A stretch of 64,000 nucleotides of DNA. Source: CAWAHD01 sp963781785 (GTDB lineage Bacteria > Planctomycetota > Planctomycetia > Isosphaerales > Isosphaeraceae). This document shows, piece by piece, positions 9,667 to 18,205 of this stretch (positions are counted from its first letter, which is position 1; each line of letters opens with the position of its first letter). Below the pieces are notes generated by a model. The model made no database searches. It had not been told where the DNA came from and worked only from the letters and a program-made list of their open reading frames with translations. The stretch spans positions 2,976,001-3,040,000 of the forward strand of contig CAWAHD010000005.1 of NCBI GenBank assembly GCA_963781785.1, given 5' to 3'. A program made the position numbers and the translations under genes.

Positions 9667-10728
9667 TCACTCGTCGGTGGTCTGTTTCCCGCTGAGCAGT
9701 TCTTCCACGCTCCAACGCATGAGACCGCGTTTGCCGGTCAGGCTGCCGGTCACAATGAATTGATCCTCGACAGCGACCATGCTGGTGATTTGGTGGTCTT
9801 TGATGAGGTACTTGTATGTTCGCCTGCGCGACATCAGGTCCCAGACTTCAATGCGACCCGGTGCGCCAGGTACGGTGCTCGACGCACCGCCGGTAATCAG
9901 CCACTTTTCATCACCCGAAACAAAAAACGCAAACGAAAAGGGGCTCACTTCGAGCTTCAGGACTGTACTCAAAGCCGTGTCGCAAATGGTGAAAACGGCC
10001 TCGTCGTCCAGGAGATATAAATGAGATCCGGACTCGGAGTACGAGACATGACTCGGAAAAGAAAACTGCCGTCTCTGGGAAATCCTTGCGGCAGGAATGT
10101 TCCAGACGATCAGCCCCCCCTCCAGAGGGCATAGAGCGATGTTCTGTTCGTCGGGAGACACGGCGAGCGAGACGTACCCGCGGGCTCTCTCCTTCAGGGA
10201 CACCGTTTGGAGCTTGCTCAGGTCGGGGAGTGTCCAGATTGTGGCAACGTCTTTGCTGAGGGCGCTTGCAGATACGACGTAGGTGTCGTGCTCTGAAATC
10301 TGCACCCTCGAAGCCTCCAGATGATCAATGGCAGTGCTGCGCCCGTCGGCACCGTGAAAAACGACTCGATCGTCCAGCCCGCAGGACACATACGCGTTTG
10401 CCAGGCCCTGTGTGTGAGCCACGGATAGGCCCATGACCTGCGACCGGTGGGCCTGTTCTGACCCGAGGAACGATAAATCGCTCATCCGGAATGTCCGCAC
10501 CTTCCCGTAGATGTCTCCGACCAACAGATGCCCCGCGGATCGCGAATACGCAAGGCACCGGATCCGGCTCAGTTGATCGAATTCATTTGCTTCTATACTC
10601 CTCATCCGATCGCGTCGATCGGCGATCTCGGAGATGACGAGCCACACGCTCCCCAGAGTGAGCGTAAGCGCCCAGATGAGCGCGAAGGCTAACAACGGCA
10701 GCGCCCACAAATTTCGCGTAGAAAACAT
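9667..10728 (-). CDS. Membrane-anchored WD40-like beta-propeller protein
   Basis: From the ATG at 10728 a single N-terminal transmembrane helix (about residues 6-32, LWALPLLAFALIWAL onward) is followed by repeated beta-propeller blades. Blade-like strands include IRCLAYSRSAGHLLVGD, VSLAVSPDEQNIALC, IWTLPDLSKL, GGLIVWNIP and GRIEVWDL; the blades are degenerate compared with classical GH-WD repeats. No catalytic domain is present, so a scaffold or sensor role outside the membrane is likely. The frame can extend upstream to 10839, but that start lacks a ribosome site and adds nothing recognisable. It lies downstream of another minus-strand gene of unknown function. Confidence 0.65.
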   Translation of the reverse strand: MFSTRNLWALPLLAFALIWALTLTLGSVWLVISEIADRRDRMRSIEANEFDQLSRIRCLAYSRSAGHLLVGDIYGKVRTFRMSDLSFLGSEQAHRSQVMGLSVAHTQGLANAYVSCGLDDRVVFHGADGRSTAIDHLEASRVQISEHDTYVVSASALSKDVATIWTLPDLSKLQTVSLKERARGYVSLAVSPDEQNIALCPLEGGLIVWNIPAARISQRRQFSFPSHVSYSESGSHLYLLDDEAVFTICDTALSTVLKLEVSPFSFAFFVSGDEKWLITGGASSTVPGAPGRIEVWDLMSRRRTYKYLIKDHQITSMVAVEDQFIVTGSLTGKRGLMRWSVEELLSGKQTTDE

Positions 10729-10900
10729 AAGAACGCTCGTCGTGGTAAATTGGAGCGGGCGGTCACCGGCGGAGGCCCCATCGATCCCTTGATCCTTTCG
10801 GTCGGAAAGAGGGAGCGCGTTCAGAAGGGGTGCCGGCACTCGGGGGCGCGTGGGCGGGAGGGGGACTTCCGGTGAGTGCTCTGGGGCCCAGCAGACAGCC

Positions 10901-11692
10901 TCAGCGCAGCCACTTGCCCCTGTTCAGGTCCACGGCGAACGAAGACGACTCGCCATCTCCGCCAGGATGAATGACGGCAAATCCCGAACCTTTGGGGCCC
11001 CAAAGAAGGTCCGCGTGTGTGCGCTTCATCAGTCCCACGGTCACAAAGGGTTTGCGATCGACGCCATTCACGCTGACTACGACGGACGAGACGTCCACGA
11101 AGCCGCCATCAAGCCGTTTCCATCGAGCCTTGACCAACCGGACCGCGTACTTCCCATCGGACGATTTGACGACTGGACCGTCACGACTCAGACGGTGAAC
11201 GCCCTCGATACGTGCCCGCGTCTTGTAGTAGCCATTGAGGTCGGACAGCTCCTTGGACCACGGCTTGAATGAGTTACGCGGTAGCCCTCGTTCCTCAACG
11301 TATCTTCTGATCCGATCGTTATGCCCATTTGCACGTGCCTTGATTCTCTCGGTCACTGTGCATCCGGCGATGGATTCGTACGGCAACCCGGTTTCCCAGT
11401 CGATATGGTTGACGGGCGCGTGTCGTTCTCCGTACGCGTAGATCGTGGCTGTACCCTCTTCGAGTTCCTTGTCCGCCTCCGCAACCCCAGCATTGTAGCT
11501 GGCTGCGTACCAAGCCTCGGCGCTTTTGCGCGGGGTCGCGCCAGGCTGCTGGGAAGCCAGTAACCAGTGATGAACGGCTAACAGGGAAATGCTGGCCAGC
11601 CACACCTTCACGGCAATGCTCACGACACAAGGGTTTGGTTCCTTCGCCAGAATCCCAGGCTCATTGTGTCCGCGCTGCCATCGACGTTTCAA
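10901..11692 (-). CDS. Hypothetical protein with N-terminal signal or anchor helix
   Basis: I do not recognise this family. The frame from a TTG at 11692 encodes 263 residues; an internal GTG close to the hydrophobic segment (VSIAVKVWLASISLLAVHHW) could be the true start. The remainder is soluble and mixed alpha/beta. The C-terminal half has propeller-like or lipoprotein-like strands (GKYAVRLVKARWKRLDGG, VSSVVVSVNGVDR, LLWGPKGSGFAVIHPGG). It probably lies outside the cytoplasm and may be co-transcribed with the propeller gene that follows on the same strand about 170 bp downstream. Confidence 0.5.
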   Translation of the reverse strand: MKRRWQRGHNEPGILAKEPNPCVVSIAVKVWLASISLLAVHHWLLASQQPGATPRKSAEAWYAASYNAGVAEADKELEEGTATIYAYGERHAPVNHIDWETGLPYESIAGCTVTERIKARANGHNDRIRRYVEERGLPRNSFKPWSKELSDLNGYYKTRARIEGVHRLSRDGPVVKSSDGKYAVRLVKARWKRLDGGFVDVSSVVVSVNGVDRKPFVTVGLMKRTHADLLWGPKGSGFAVIHPGGDGESSSFAVDLNRGKWLR

Positions 11693-11876
11693 GGTTATTC
11701 CGTCTCCGCTTATCCGTCTGTCTGCTCCGCTGCCATTCAGACAAGGGGACAGGGAAGCGGGACGGGTTCGATATTGCTGAGTTGGGAAAGCTCATAACCA
11801 GCCCATTTCGCCAATTGCGGAGCTCTCCCGCTTTCGCGCGGTCGTCATGGGCGACCGACCTCAACTCCCCTCGCGC

Positions 11877-12224
11877 TCAGGAGTAGGGGAGATACTCGAC
11901 GCGGTTTTGCATATCGTCCGGGTCGAGGATCTTGGCGATCAACTCCAAATCGCGAACGGCTCGGCCAATGGAAATACCGAGTTGGTGAGCGTAAACGACG
12001 CCTGCGAAGGCCGGGCCTGACTGCAAACGCCGATGCGCGATCGCCAACAGATCTTGGTCCTGGCTGAAAAGGACGCGGCCAAGGGCCGTGGCTCGATCCA
12101 GGAGAGGGTCGTCGTCAAGCCTTGCCGAGCCATCATCTTCAGCCGTGAGTACATCCACCCCGCGCTTCCGCAATCCCGCGGTGATCGCCGACGGCACGTG
12201 ATGGTCCATGTACAGAGATACCAT
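11877..12224 (-). CDS. DUF5615-family PIN-like toxin candidate
   Basis: The 115-residue product starts MVSLYMDHHVP and contains GVDVLTAEDDG, LLDRATALGRVLFSQDQDLL and GVVYAHQ, the pattern of DUF5615 PIN-like proteins with conserved acidic residues (D7, the EDD cluster, and the D-x-D of SQDQDLL). PIN-fold proteins are usually metal-dependent RNases. Its ATG overlaps the stop of the upstream DUF433 gene (TGATG), so the two are translationally coupled, the usual layout of such toxin-antitoxin-like pairs. Toxicity has been shown for few members, so function is inferred. Confidence 0.8.
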   Translation of the reverse strand: MVSLYMDHHVPSAITAGLRKRGVDVLTAEDDGSARLDDDPLLDRATALGRVLFSQDQDLLAIAHRRLQSGPAFAGVVYAHQLGISIGRAVRDLELIAKILDPDDMQNRVEYLPYS

Positions 12225-12538
12225 CAGGACGCGAGCCCACGAGCCTTGATCTTGGCTCGCAGAACGGAATCACCTTGTTGTGCTCGGAAATGCTCGACCG
12301 CACGCAACTCTTCATCGATGGCGCGATCCATTTCCTCCTGATGGTCGTGATAATAGGCCAGGCAACTGTGGATTTGTCCGAGCGTGAGGTGTGGGTGCTG
12401 GCGCTGGATCTCGTCGGCATCCCAGTGGTGTGCCAAGCGATCCAGGGCGACCTCAAGAACCTTCGTTTGCGTCCCAGTCAGCCAAACTTTACCATCGGCG
12501 CGTTTTTCGATATGAGGGTAGTCCGTCGGAGTCGACAT
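12224..12538 (-). CDS. DUF433-family antitoxin-like protein
   Basis: The start at 12538 is set by a strong ribosome site (GGAGGTG) just upstream, giving a product of 104 residues; longer in-frame extensions lack one. It has an N-terminal strand region (HIEKRADGKVWLTGTQTKV) and a helical region (DRLAHHWDADEIQRQHPHLTLGQIHSCLAYYHDH) typical of DUF433, a helix-turn-helix-like fold found as the partner of PIN-like proteins. It is the first gene of a two-gene unit with the DUF5615 gene and probably binds that protein and its own promoter. Confidence 0.8.
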   Translation of the reverse strand: MSTPTDYPHIEKRADGKVWLTGTQTKVLEVALDRLAHHWDADEIQRQHPHLTLGQIHSCLAYYHDHQEEMDRAIDEELRAVEHFRAQQGDSVLRAKIKARGLAS

Positions 12539-13307
12539 GGTTTTCACCTCCCTTGGACGATTCGTACGAGTCAAAGGGATATTATACTCGGGATCCAGCC
12601 GGCGGGACACGGCTCGTGCCATATACCCGCACACGCAGTGCGATGGGATTGGGCGGGACCGACCGAGTCAACAAGCCTGGCCCAGTGCGAAGGCGATCTG
12701 CCACCGGAGACGCAATCGGTTGAGTGGGGCGCGCAACACGACCGAAGAATGCGTCGATGCGGGCCAGAATGTTGGGAGACGGGCGGAGATTGTCGATCGC
12801 CATTCCTTCGCGTGACGAATCCAACTTGCGTCGATCATCGTGTTACGGCCATATCCACGAGTTGCGAGCGAGCGACAGTCATGATGTAACCTCCCGGGTC
12901 GACGTAGACCAGCAAAACCCATCGGTTAGACTAATCTCTGTACTGGATGTCGTTCTTCTTGATTTTGTTCTTGCGAACTGGAATTGGGATTTGGTCTAAT
13001 CTTTCCGTATGGGCTGATCCGGCCATTTCCTTCCCGCGCTCCCACAGACGTACATCAGGGAAATCGCTGGCCCCATTGGACTCGAGTCGGGTGTTCAAGT
13101 CGCCACGTCTCAGCAGTTGTGTACGCATGTTCGCTATCGTCGCGTGGAGGAACCACTTCGGCTCGATGACGGGCGTGCATCACGCCGGATCGGCCACCCC
13201 AGCTCGAGCAGCTTGGTGCTGAAAAACCCGTTTCGTTCGCGAGGGTATCCTCGGTGAGGCGAATTCCCTCCGTCCCCTTATGCGTTCTCAGACCCAGGAG
13301 TACCGCC
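12539..13307. other. Intergenic region, no gene recognised
   Basis: The region separates the divergent toxin-antitoxin pair from the papain-like gene and should contain both promoters. The only clear signals are the ribosome sites next to each start. Short open frames on both strands show no recognisable protein. Confidence 0.4.
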
Positions 13308-13967
13308 ATGGCGGTGAACGAGCGAATCGCGAAAAGAGCATTCGAAAAGGCGCGGAAATTCTACGAGGGCGGTTTGAAGTCCTCGAACAAAGAATACGAT
13401 GTCGATGCCTCGCCCTGGTACAAACGCTGGTTCGGCTCGGCGGAGAAGGCCAACGAGCGCAGTGGACGGGCTGACCTGAGCCTGGGGATTACTCGAAGCA
13501 GCACTGCCTTTGGCGGCCTCACCACGATCCAGCAGGGTGAGTTGTTGGTCAATTCGAACGCTCAGGCCGCGAACTGCGACGAGCTCACGAAGGTGAGCTG
13601 CTACTGGGCAACCCAGTATAACGCCCTGGGCACCGAAGTCTTCAGAGTGGTTCTGACCGCACCGGCCGACCACGTGTTCTGCCTGCTTGGTTCTCTCGCC
13701 GATGTCACTCAACTCGTCGGCGTCGCGGTGCACCGGCTCGACACTCACAACAATCTGAATGTCTATGTCATCGATCCCTGGGCGAATTCGTACTGCCGCG
13801 TCCACGAGTATCCGGCCAAGGCCGAAGCGAAACTGAAGAAATGGGTCCGAGACGGCAAGCGGGTCTATTGGGCTAACAGGTCGACCGGAGCGGGCTTTTG
13901 TGAGACCGATGGGGAATACCTGCTTCGGTTCCTTCTGGCACAACTGACGATCTATGCTGCCAATTAG
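13308..13967 (+). CDS. Candidate papain/transglutaminase-fold effector (Cys-His-Asp)
   Basis: The start at 13308 is chosen for AGGAG at 13296-13300; the product has 219 residues. There is no signal peptide. I do not recognise the family by name, but three motifs occur in the order of papain- or transglutaminase-like effectors: ANCDELTKVSCYWA (Cys90), ADHVFCLLG (His122) and VYVIDPWANSYC (Asp156). A Cys in an N-C-x-E context, a His at the start of a beta strand and a VIDPW Asp recur in bacterial protease, deamidase and acyltransferase effectors. The N-terminal 60 residues are helical and charged. It stands alone about 14 kb from the type VI secretion genes. No immunity gene is obvious beside it. 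The enzyme class is a hypothesis. Confidence 0.55.
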   Translation: MAVNERIAKRAFEKARKFYEGGLKSSNKEYDVDASPWYKRWFGSAEKANERSGRADLSLGITRSSTAFGGLTTIQQGELLVNSNAQAANCDELTKVSCYWATQYNALGTEVFRVVLTAPADHVFCLLGSLADVTQLVGVAVHRLDTHNNLNVYVIDPWANSYCRVHEYPAKAEAKLKKWVRDGKRVYWANRSTGAGFCETDGEYLLRFLLAQLTIYAAN

Positions 13968-14061
13968 TGATGCTTGCTTTTGCTTGAAATGGAAGAACAC
14001 GCAATTGTACAGCCTGGCGGCGTCAGCTCCAGGTTGGCTGAGATCGGGAAGCCGCCGGGCT

Positions 14062-14254
14062 GCTCTCGGTCAACCAGGTGCTCTGGGACATTGAAGACGA
14101 GATCCGGTGCTGCGAGTGCGATGGCGATTTTGGTCCGAAATTCGTCGAGCCGGCGCGGTCGGTTTACAAGAACTACCACCACCGCGCGCCGCTCAAGCAG
14201 CAAATCAATGAACGGCTCTGGGCCCCGGATCGTCGAGGAAAACGCATTCCGTGC
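14062..14254 (+). pseudogene. DUF6165-family remnant
   Basis: The frame through 14078 encodes VLWDIEDEIRCCE, FGPKFVEPARSVYKN and LKQQINERL, which match what I know of the C-terminal part of DUF6165 proteins. The terminal GPRIVEEN motif of that family appears at about 14220-14245 but in a different frame, so there is a frameshift. Nothing upstream gives the N-terminal part. It is a decayed fragment of a family often found near glycan or TPR-glycosyltransferase genes. Confidence 0.6.
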
Positions 14255-16161
14255 GGAGTCGGAGGTGAGGGGAATTGGTGCCGATTCCGGATGGCACGAA
14301 GTTAGCACAACCGACCAGCGCCGCACGGACGACCCTTCGCTAATGTCGCCGAACAAGATTCGGGAAAACACCACAACCGCCAATTAGCCAAACGCTTGGG
14401 AGCGCGTCTCGTGCGTTATACCGTGCGGTAGGTACGTCCCAATTCTCGACACCCTCGTATAATTGTTGTACGCGCGCTGAGAAAGCGTGCGCGCACGACG
14501 AGCTGGGGTCAATTTCGTGTTCTGTCACCCGACGAGGTTTCAGAGCGCCGTGCGTCGCGGCCGTCGCATCCTCGCGTGTACTTTGACGCGCTCATCGGGT
14601 TCAAATCTCTTGAGAGACTTCGATAGAATGGCGTTCGTTCGGGAGAGGCCGAGGCTCATTGAGGCTGTTATTCCCCTTCCTTGCCGCTCGAGGGCGCGCC
14701 GGCCAGTCCGCGCCCCGGGCTCGCGCACGACGCGCAGGGCGACACCGAGACTCGCTGAAAAGTGCCACCGAGTGCCATTTTGTGCCACTTCTGGAGCACA
14801 TCGCCCCACGACGAAAGCCGAAATCTTCCTCGAGCTTGCGCAGGGGACTGACGTCGCCATCTGGGGGTGCGCGAACGAAGGCGAATTGTGCTACTTTTCC
14901 GTGGCGATCCTTCCGTGTTCAAACGTTCAAAAAACGAGGAACGACCAGCCGGATCGAGTCAAGCAGTCGGTCCGGGACAACCGGCAAAAAGCGGACTTTG
15001 TTGCGCTGTCGGACAGAAGCCTCGCTCGATCAGGATGGGGAACGCAGGAAGGCAGGAACAGCCCAGGGCGCAAGGCTCAGTGGAAGCCGCACCGAAATCT
15101 TCGTTTCCGGATATTCTGGCCTCCTGCCTTCCTGCGTTCCTTATGTAACCCTTCAGGAGGGTCGATGCGCGCCACAAAACTGGTGGGAAGCGCGAAATGC
15201 TGGAGGGCCAAGTTTTCGGCAGCCCACTACGGAGAATTGCCGTCCAGAAGCGGACTCAAAGAGGCGAGATGTCTGATTCATCCGTCGTCCTCGGTCAACG
15301 CGCCCCCCTACCCCCCTGAGCATGTGTCAGGGATTGGGGCGGGTACTGTCTCAGCACTCTCCGACCGCGTACGCTGTTAATCGTCCTGGCAATGTGCGAT
15401 TTTGTCGCAGTCCAGGATCGCGGCTCAGCTCATGTGCGAAGTCGGAGATATGTCGCGATGCCGAGAGCCATCGCCGAGGCGCGGACTTCCCGAATCGTAC
15501 CACATGGCGGGTCGTGCGGCGTGGTGGAAAAGGATGCAAATGGCCGCCGGACCCCTTTCGTTTGGCACAATCGGCAAGATCTCCCCGACGGCGCGGAACG
15601 CTGGCGGAATTCGCGCCGATTTTGCAACGCGATCTCAACTAACGAATCTGGCGGAGACAAGCGTTCCATGAATCGGCCAGGCGTTTGATTCCGCTCGTTC
15701 GCTTCCCGCCTGAAGCGCCTTTCCTTTCTTTATATCTCGCGCTGCGTGGCCGCCGGGTCTTATCCGTCCGATCCGTCCGATCCGTCCAATCCCAACGCGG
15801 CATAGCCGCAACCAAAAAGGTGGGCTCTTCCGACTGTCGTGTGGGCAGCAATCCACTGGTGGCTCAGATTGGAATATAGTGACGTCCGCTGTACTCCGAA
15901 AGGCGCAGCTTTTCCCTGAGGTTCCCCGGCTGATGGCCGCGGGGGGCGGGACCAGAGGCCCCAGTTCCCGCCCCCCGAACCCCCCACCCCCTTCCCTCTT
16001 CACTGTTCCGGCTCAAAATTACCGCGTTCTCCCCTTGCATACGAGTCCGGTGCTGAGTTTTATCCGCACCAGAGCCGGAAATGCCAATTCCGTTAATGCA
16101 AAAATGGCATTCATCCCACAAACTGGTTGGTACCTACTTCAACCACCCGGGGGAGAATGCC
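14255..16161. other. Gene-poor region of about 1.9 kb
   Basis: No convincing gene is visible. Long open frames on both strands are Arg-rich, overlap one another and resemble no known protein, as expected for chance frames in GC-rich DNA. The region carries a perfect 19-bp inverted repeat (15039-15141), a short run of three 9-bp GATCCGTCC units near 15755-15785 and a G-rich/C-rich stretch at 15930-16010. It may be an accumulation site for mobile or degraded sequence upstream of the conserved gene at 16162. Confidence 0.45.
15039..15141. repeat. Perfect 19-bp inverted repeat with 65-bp spacer
   Basis: The arm at 15039-15057 (GGAACGCAGGAAGGCAGGA) is the exact reverse complement of 15123-15141. 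The spacer has no gene. Dispersed palindromes of this size occur between genes in planctomycetes; it could be a MITE-like or REP-like unit or a strong RNA hairpin. Confidence 0.75.
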
Positions 16162-17703
16162 ATGAACACAGTATGGCCCTTTCTGGTCAAGTTTGCCAGC
16201 CTCATCGTCTGCACCCTCCATTGCTTCGACCGGGTCATCTTCAAAGGCCATCTGGCCTTGGCTTCTCCCCACGAACTCGAACGTTTTGTCGATTTCGTTC
16301 TCAAGGTTCGCCGCACCGACTTCATCAAATGCATGGCGCCCCAGTACTCTGAGCGTTTGGTTCAACATGCCCAGGCCTGGGCGCGGAAGGCTGGTCGCAC
16401 CTACGTGTATCGCACCGGCGACTTCCGCAAAGACCAATGGGCTCTCAACCTCGTCCGCGACCAAGGCATCCTCGAGGGACTCGTCGGCATCCTTTGCACC
16501 CAAGAAACCTGCCCTTCCTTCGCCCTCGTGCCCGGCCGCGACCGGCCTCAGTTCGTCAGCCGGCCCCGGCAGCAGCGACTCCTCTATTACTACTTCCTCG
16601 ATCCGCAGTTCGGCCTGATCCACGTCCGCCTGCAGACCTGGTTGCCGTTCACTGTCCAGGTCTATGTCAACGGCCACGAATGGCTGGCCCAGCAAATGGT
16701 GCAGAAAAGACTGGGCTTCGTTCAGCAGCACAACGCGTTTACACAACTCGACGATCCGGTCCAGGTCCAGCGCCTGGCCGACCGCTTTGCTCAGCTCAAC
16801 TGGGCCAAAACCCTCAATCGTTGGGCACGGCAGGTCAATCCGTTGCTTCACGAACTGCTTCGGGGCTACTCCATACATTGGGTCGTTGATCAAGCCGAGT
16901 TCGCCACCGACTTGCTGTTTACAAGTCGCGCGGCCTTGGCCGGTTTGTACCGTGCGCTCCTGGATTATGCGGTGTGCACATTTTCCCCCAAAGACATTCT
17001 CGGCTTCCTCGGCCGCAAGTGGGATCGCCGCTTCGATGGTGAAGTGCACACCCACTACGAAGAGGACCGCTGGTTCGGAGCCCGCATCAAGCACCGCATG
17101 AAGACCAACTGGCTGAAGATGTACGACAAGTTCGGCCTGATCCTGCGAGTGGAAACGGTTATCAACGCCCCCAAGGAATTCTGGGTCTATCGCACGCGAC
17201 AGCACCACGACGGCAAGTCATCGGCTGGCTATTTTCCCATGAACAAGAGCGTGGCCTCCTTGGTCCACTATCGAGAACAGGCGTTGGCCTGTAACCGCCG
17301 CTACCTGGATGCCTTGGCGGTGGTTAACGACCCGGCACCGGCCTACCAAGAGCTACGGCAACTCACCGAACCCAAAGTAGTCGACACCCGTAGCTATGCC
17401 GGTTTCAATCCGGCTCGGTCCGAAGACCTGCGGCTGTTTCTCGCGGTGCTGGAGGGCAACCACATTGCGCGTGGCTTTCGCAACGGCGACATTCGGGAAC
17501 CGCTGTTCGGCAGCCCGCGGCAACTGCGCCAGCAACGCCGTGCCAGCGCCGCGGTGGGGCGATTGCTCAAAAGGCTCCACGTACGCCACCTGATCGCGAA
17601 GATACCGCGCACTCGGCGTTGGCGCGTTACCGAACGCGGCCGCCGGTTGCTGGGTCTCGCGGTCCAGCTCTACCAAAGCGCTTGGCCAAAAATCGCTGCG
17701 TAG
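16162..17703 (+). CDS. Conserved protein of unknown function, possibly from a mobile element
   Basis: The start at 16162 follows a purine-rich GGGGGAGA, giving 513 residues beginning MNTVWPFLVKF. I recall this as a large family present in several copies in planctomycete and other genomes, but I cannot name its activity. Conserved-looking blocks include TLHCFDRVIFKGHL, YYYFLDPQFGLIHVRLQTW, FATDLLF, GFLGRKW, RIKHRMKTNWLKMYDK, LRVETVIN and, at the C-terminus, RHLIAKIPRTRRWRVTERGR, which looks like a winged-helix DNA-binding segment. No DDE or serine-recombinase signature was found, and no terminal inverted repeats were seen close to the gene. Gene-poor DNA on both sides fits an inserted element. 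Base composition is slightly less GC-rich than its neighbours. Confidence 0.6.
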   Translation: MNTVWPFLVKFASLIVCTLHCFDRVIFKGHLALASPHELERFVDFVLKVRRTDFIKCMAPQYSERLVQHAQAWARKAGRTYVYRTGDFRKDQWALNLVRDQGILEGLVGILCTQETCPSFALVPGRDRPQFVSRPRQQRLLYYYFLDPQFGLIHVRLQTWLPFTVQVYVNGHEWLAQQMVQKRLGFVQQHNAFTQLDDPVQVQRLADRFAQLNWAKTLNRWARQVNPLLHELLRGYSIHWVVDQAEFATDLLFTSRAALAGLYRALLDYAVCTFSPKDILGFLGRKWDRRFDGEVHTHYEEDRWFGARIKHRMKTNWLKMYDKFGLILRVETVINAPKEFWVYRTRQHHDGKSSAGYFPMNKSVASLVHYREQALACNRRYLDALAVVNDPAPAYQELRQLTEPKVVDTRSYAGFNPARSEDLRLFLAVLEGNHIARGFRNGDIREPLFGSPRQLRQQRRASAAVGRLLKRLHVRHLIAKIPRTRRWRVTERGRRLLGLAVQLYQSAWPKIAA

Positions 17704-18205
17704 CCGAGAGTTACTGATCAAAAACTTCTCCGCATCTTGCGTAGAAGTTCAGGGGAAAGAATCTAATACTGCGACCGGCGGCACCCGAGCGCGAAATCAA
17801 CGAAAATGCGACGAACGAAGCCGATTTCGATGCGCGTAGTGGCATCATGGAAGCGCAAGGCCTGGCTACAATTACGGCGAATTCCGGCACACGTTCCGGA
17901 CTTGACAACGTGGCAAGCCAGCCAGGTGACACACCCGAGCAGGAACCGGGGGAAACACGAGACTCGGCGATCGAGAATCGAAAATCGCGTAGCGAGAATG
18001 GCTGGTCACGCGTGTCGTTTGGCGCCGGCACCTTGAGGAAGAGGCCCTGAATCGTTTCGGGCGATTCATCCCTGCGATTGATTGACTTGATAATCCTTTT
18101 GGCGATCGGCCGAGGATTCTATTTTATTTTCGAGCACGAACAGGGTTATGCTGAGAGTCAATCTCGTCGTGCCCCTGATGAATCAGCGGTTGGGGACTTG
18201 AGGTG
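17704..18205. other. Intergenic region between the conserved gene and the caspase/T6SS block
   Basis: A stem-loop lies just after the stop of the upstream gene. An ACAGGGTTATGC block at about 18139-18175 resembles one at 9567-9601. Otherwise no gene or clear promoter is recognised. The AT-rich stretch at 18085-18135 is the best place for a promoter of the following long operon. Confidence 0.4.
17723..17749 (+). terminator. Stem-loop after the conserved gene
   Basis: AACTTCT and AGAAGTT form a 7-bp stem; after one mismatch CGC/GCG extends it around an ATCTT loop. It begins about 20 bases after the TAG at 17701. No T-tract follows, so it may be a Rho-assisted or simple mRNA-stabilising hairpin rather than a classical terminator. 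Confidence 0.35.

Noticed and set aside
14487..15688. Overlapping Arg-rich frames up to 297 codons
   Set aside because: They overlap one another on both strands, lack ribosome sites and match no known family; they are chance frames in GC-rich DNA.
15755..15790. Three GATCCGTCC units considered as a CRISPR or iteron array
   Set aside because: The units are 9 bp without spacers and too few; a simple tandem repeat fits better.
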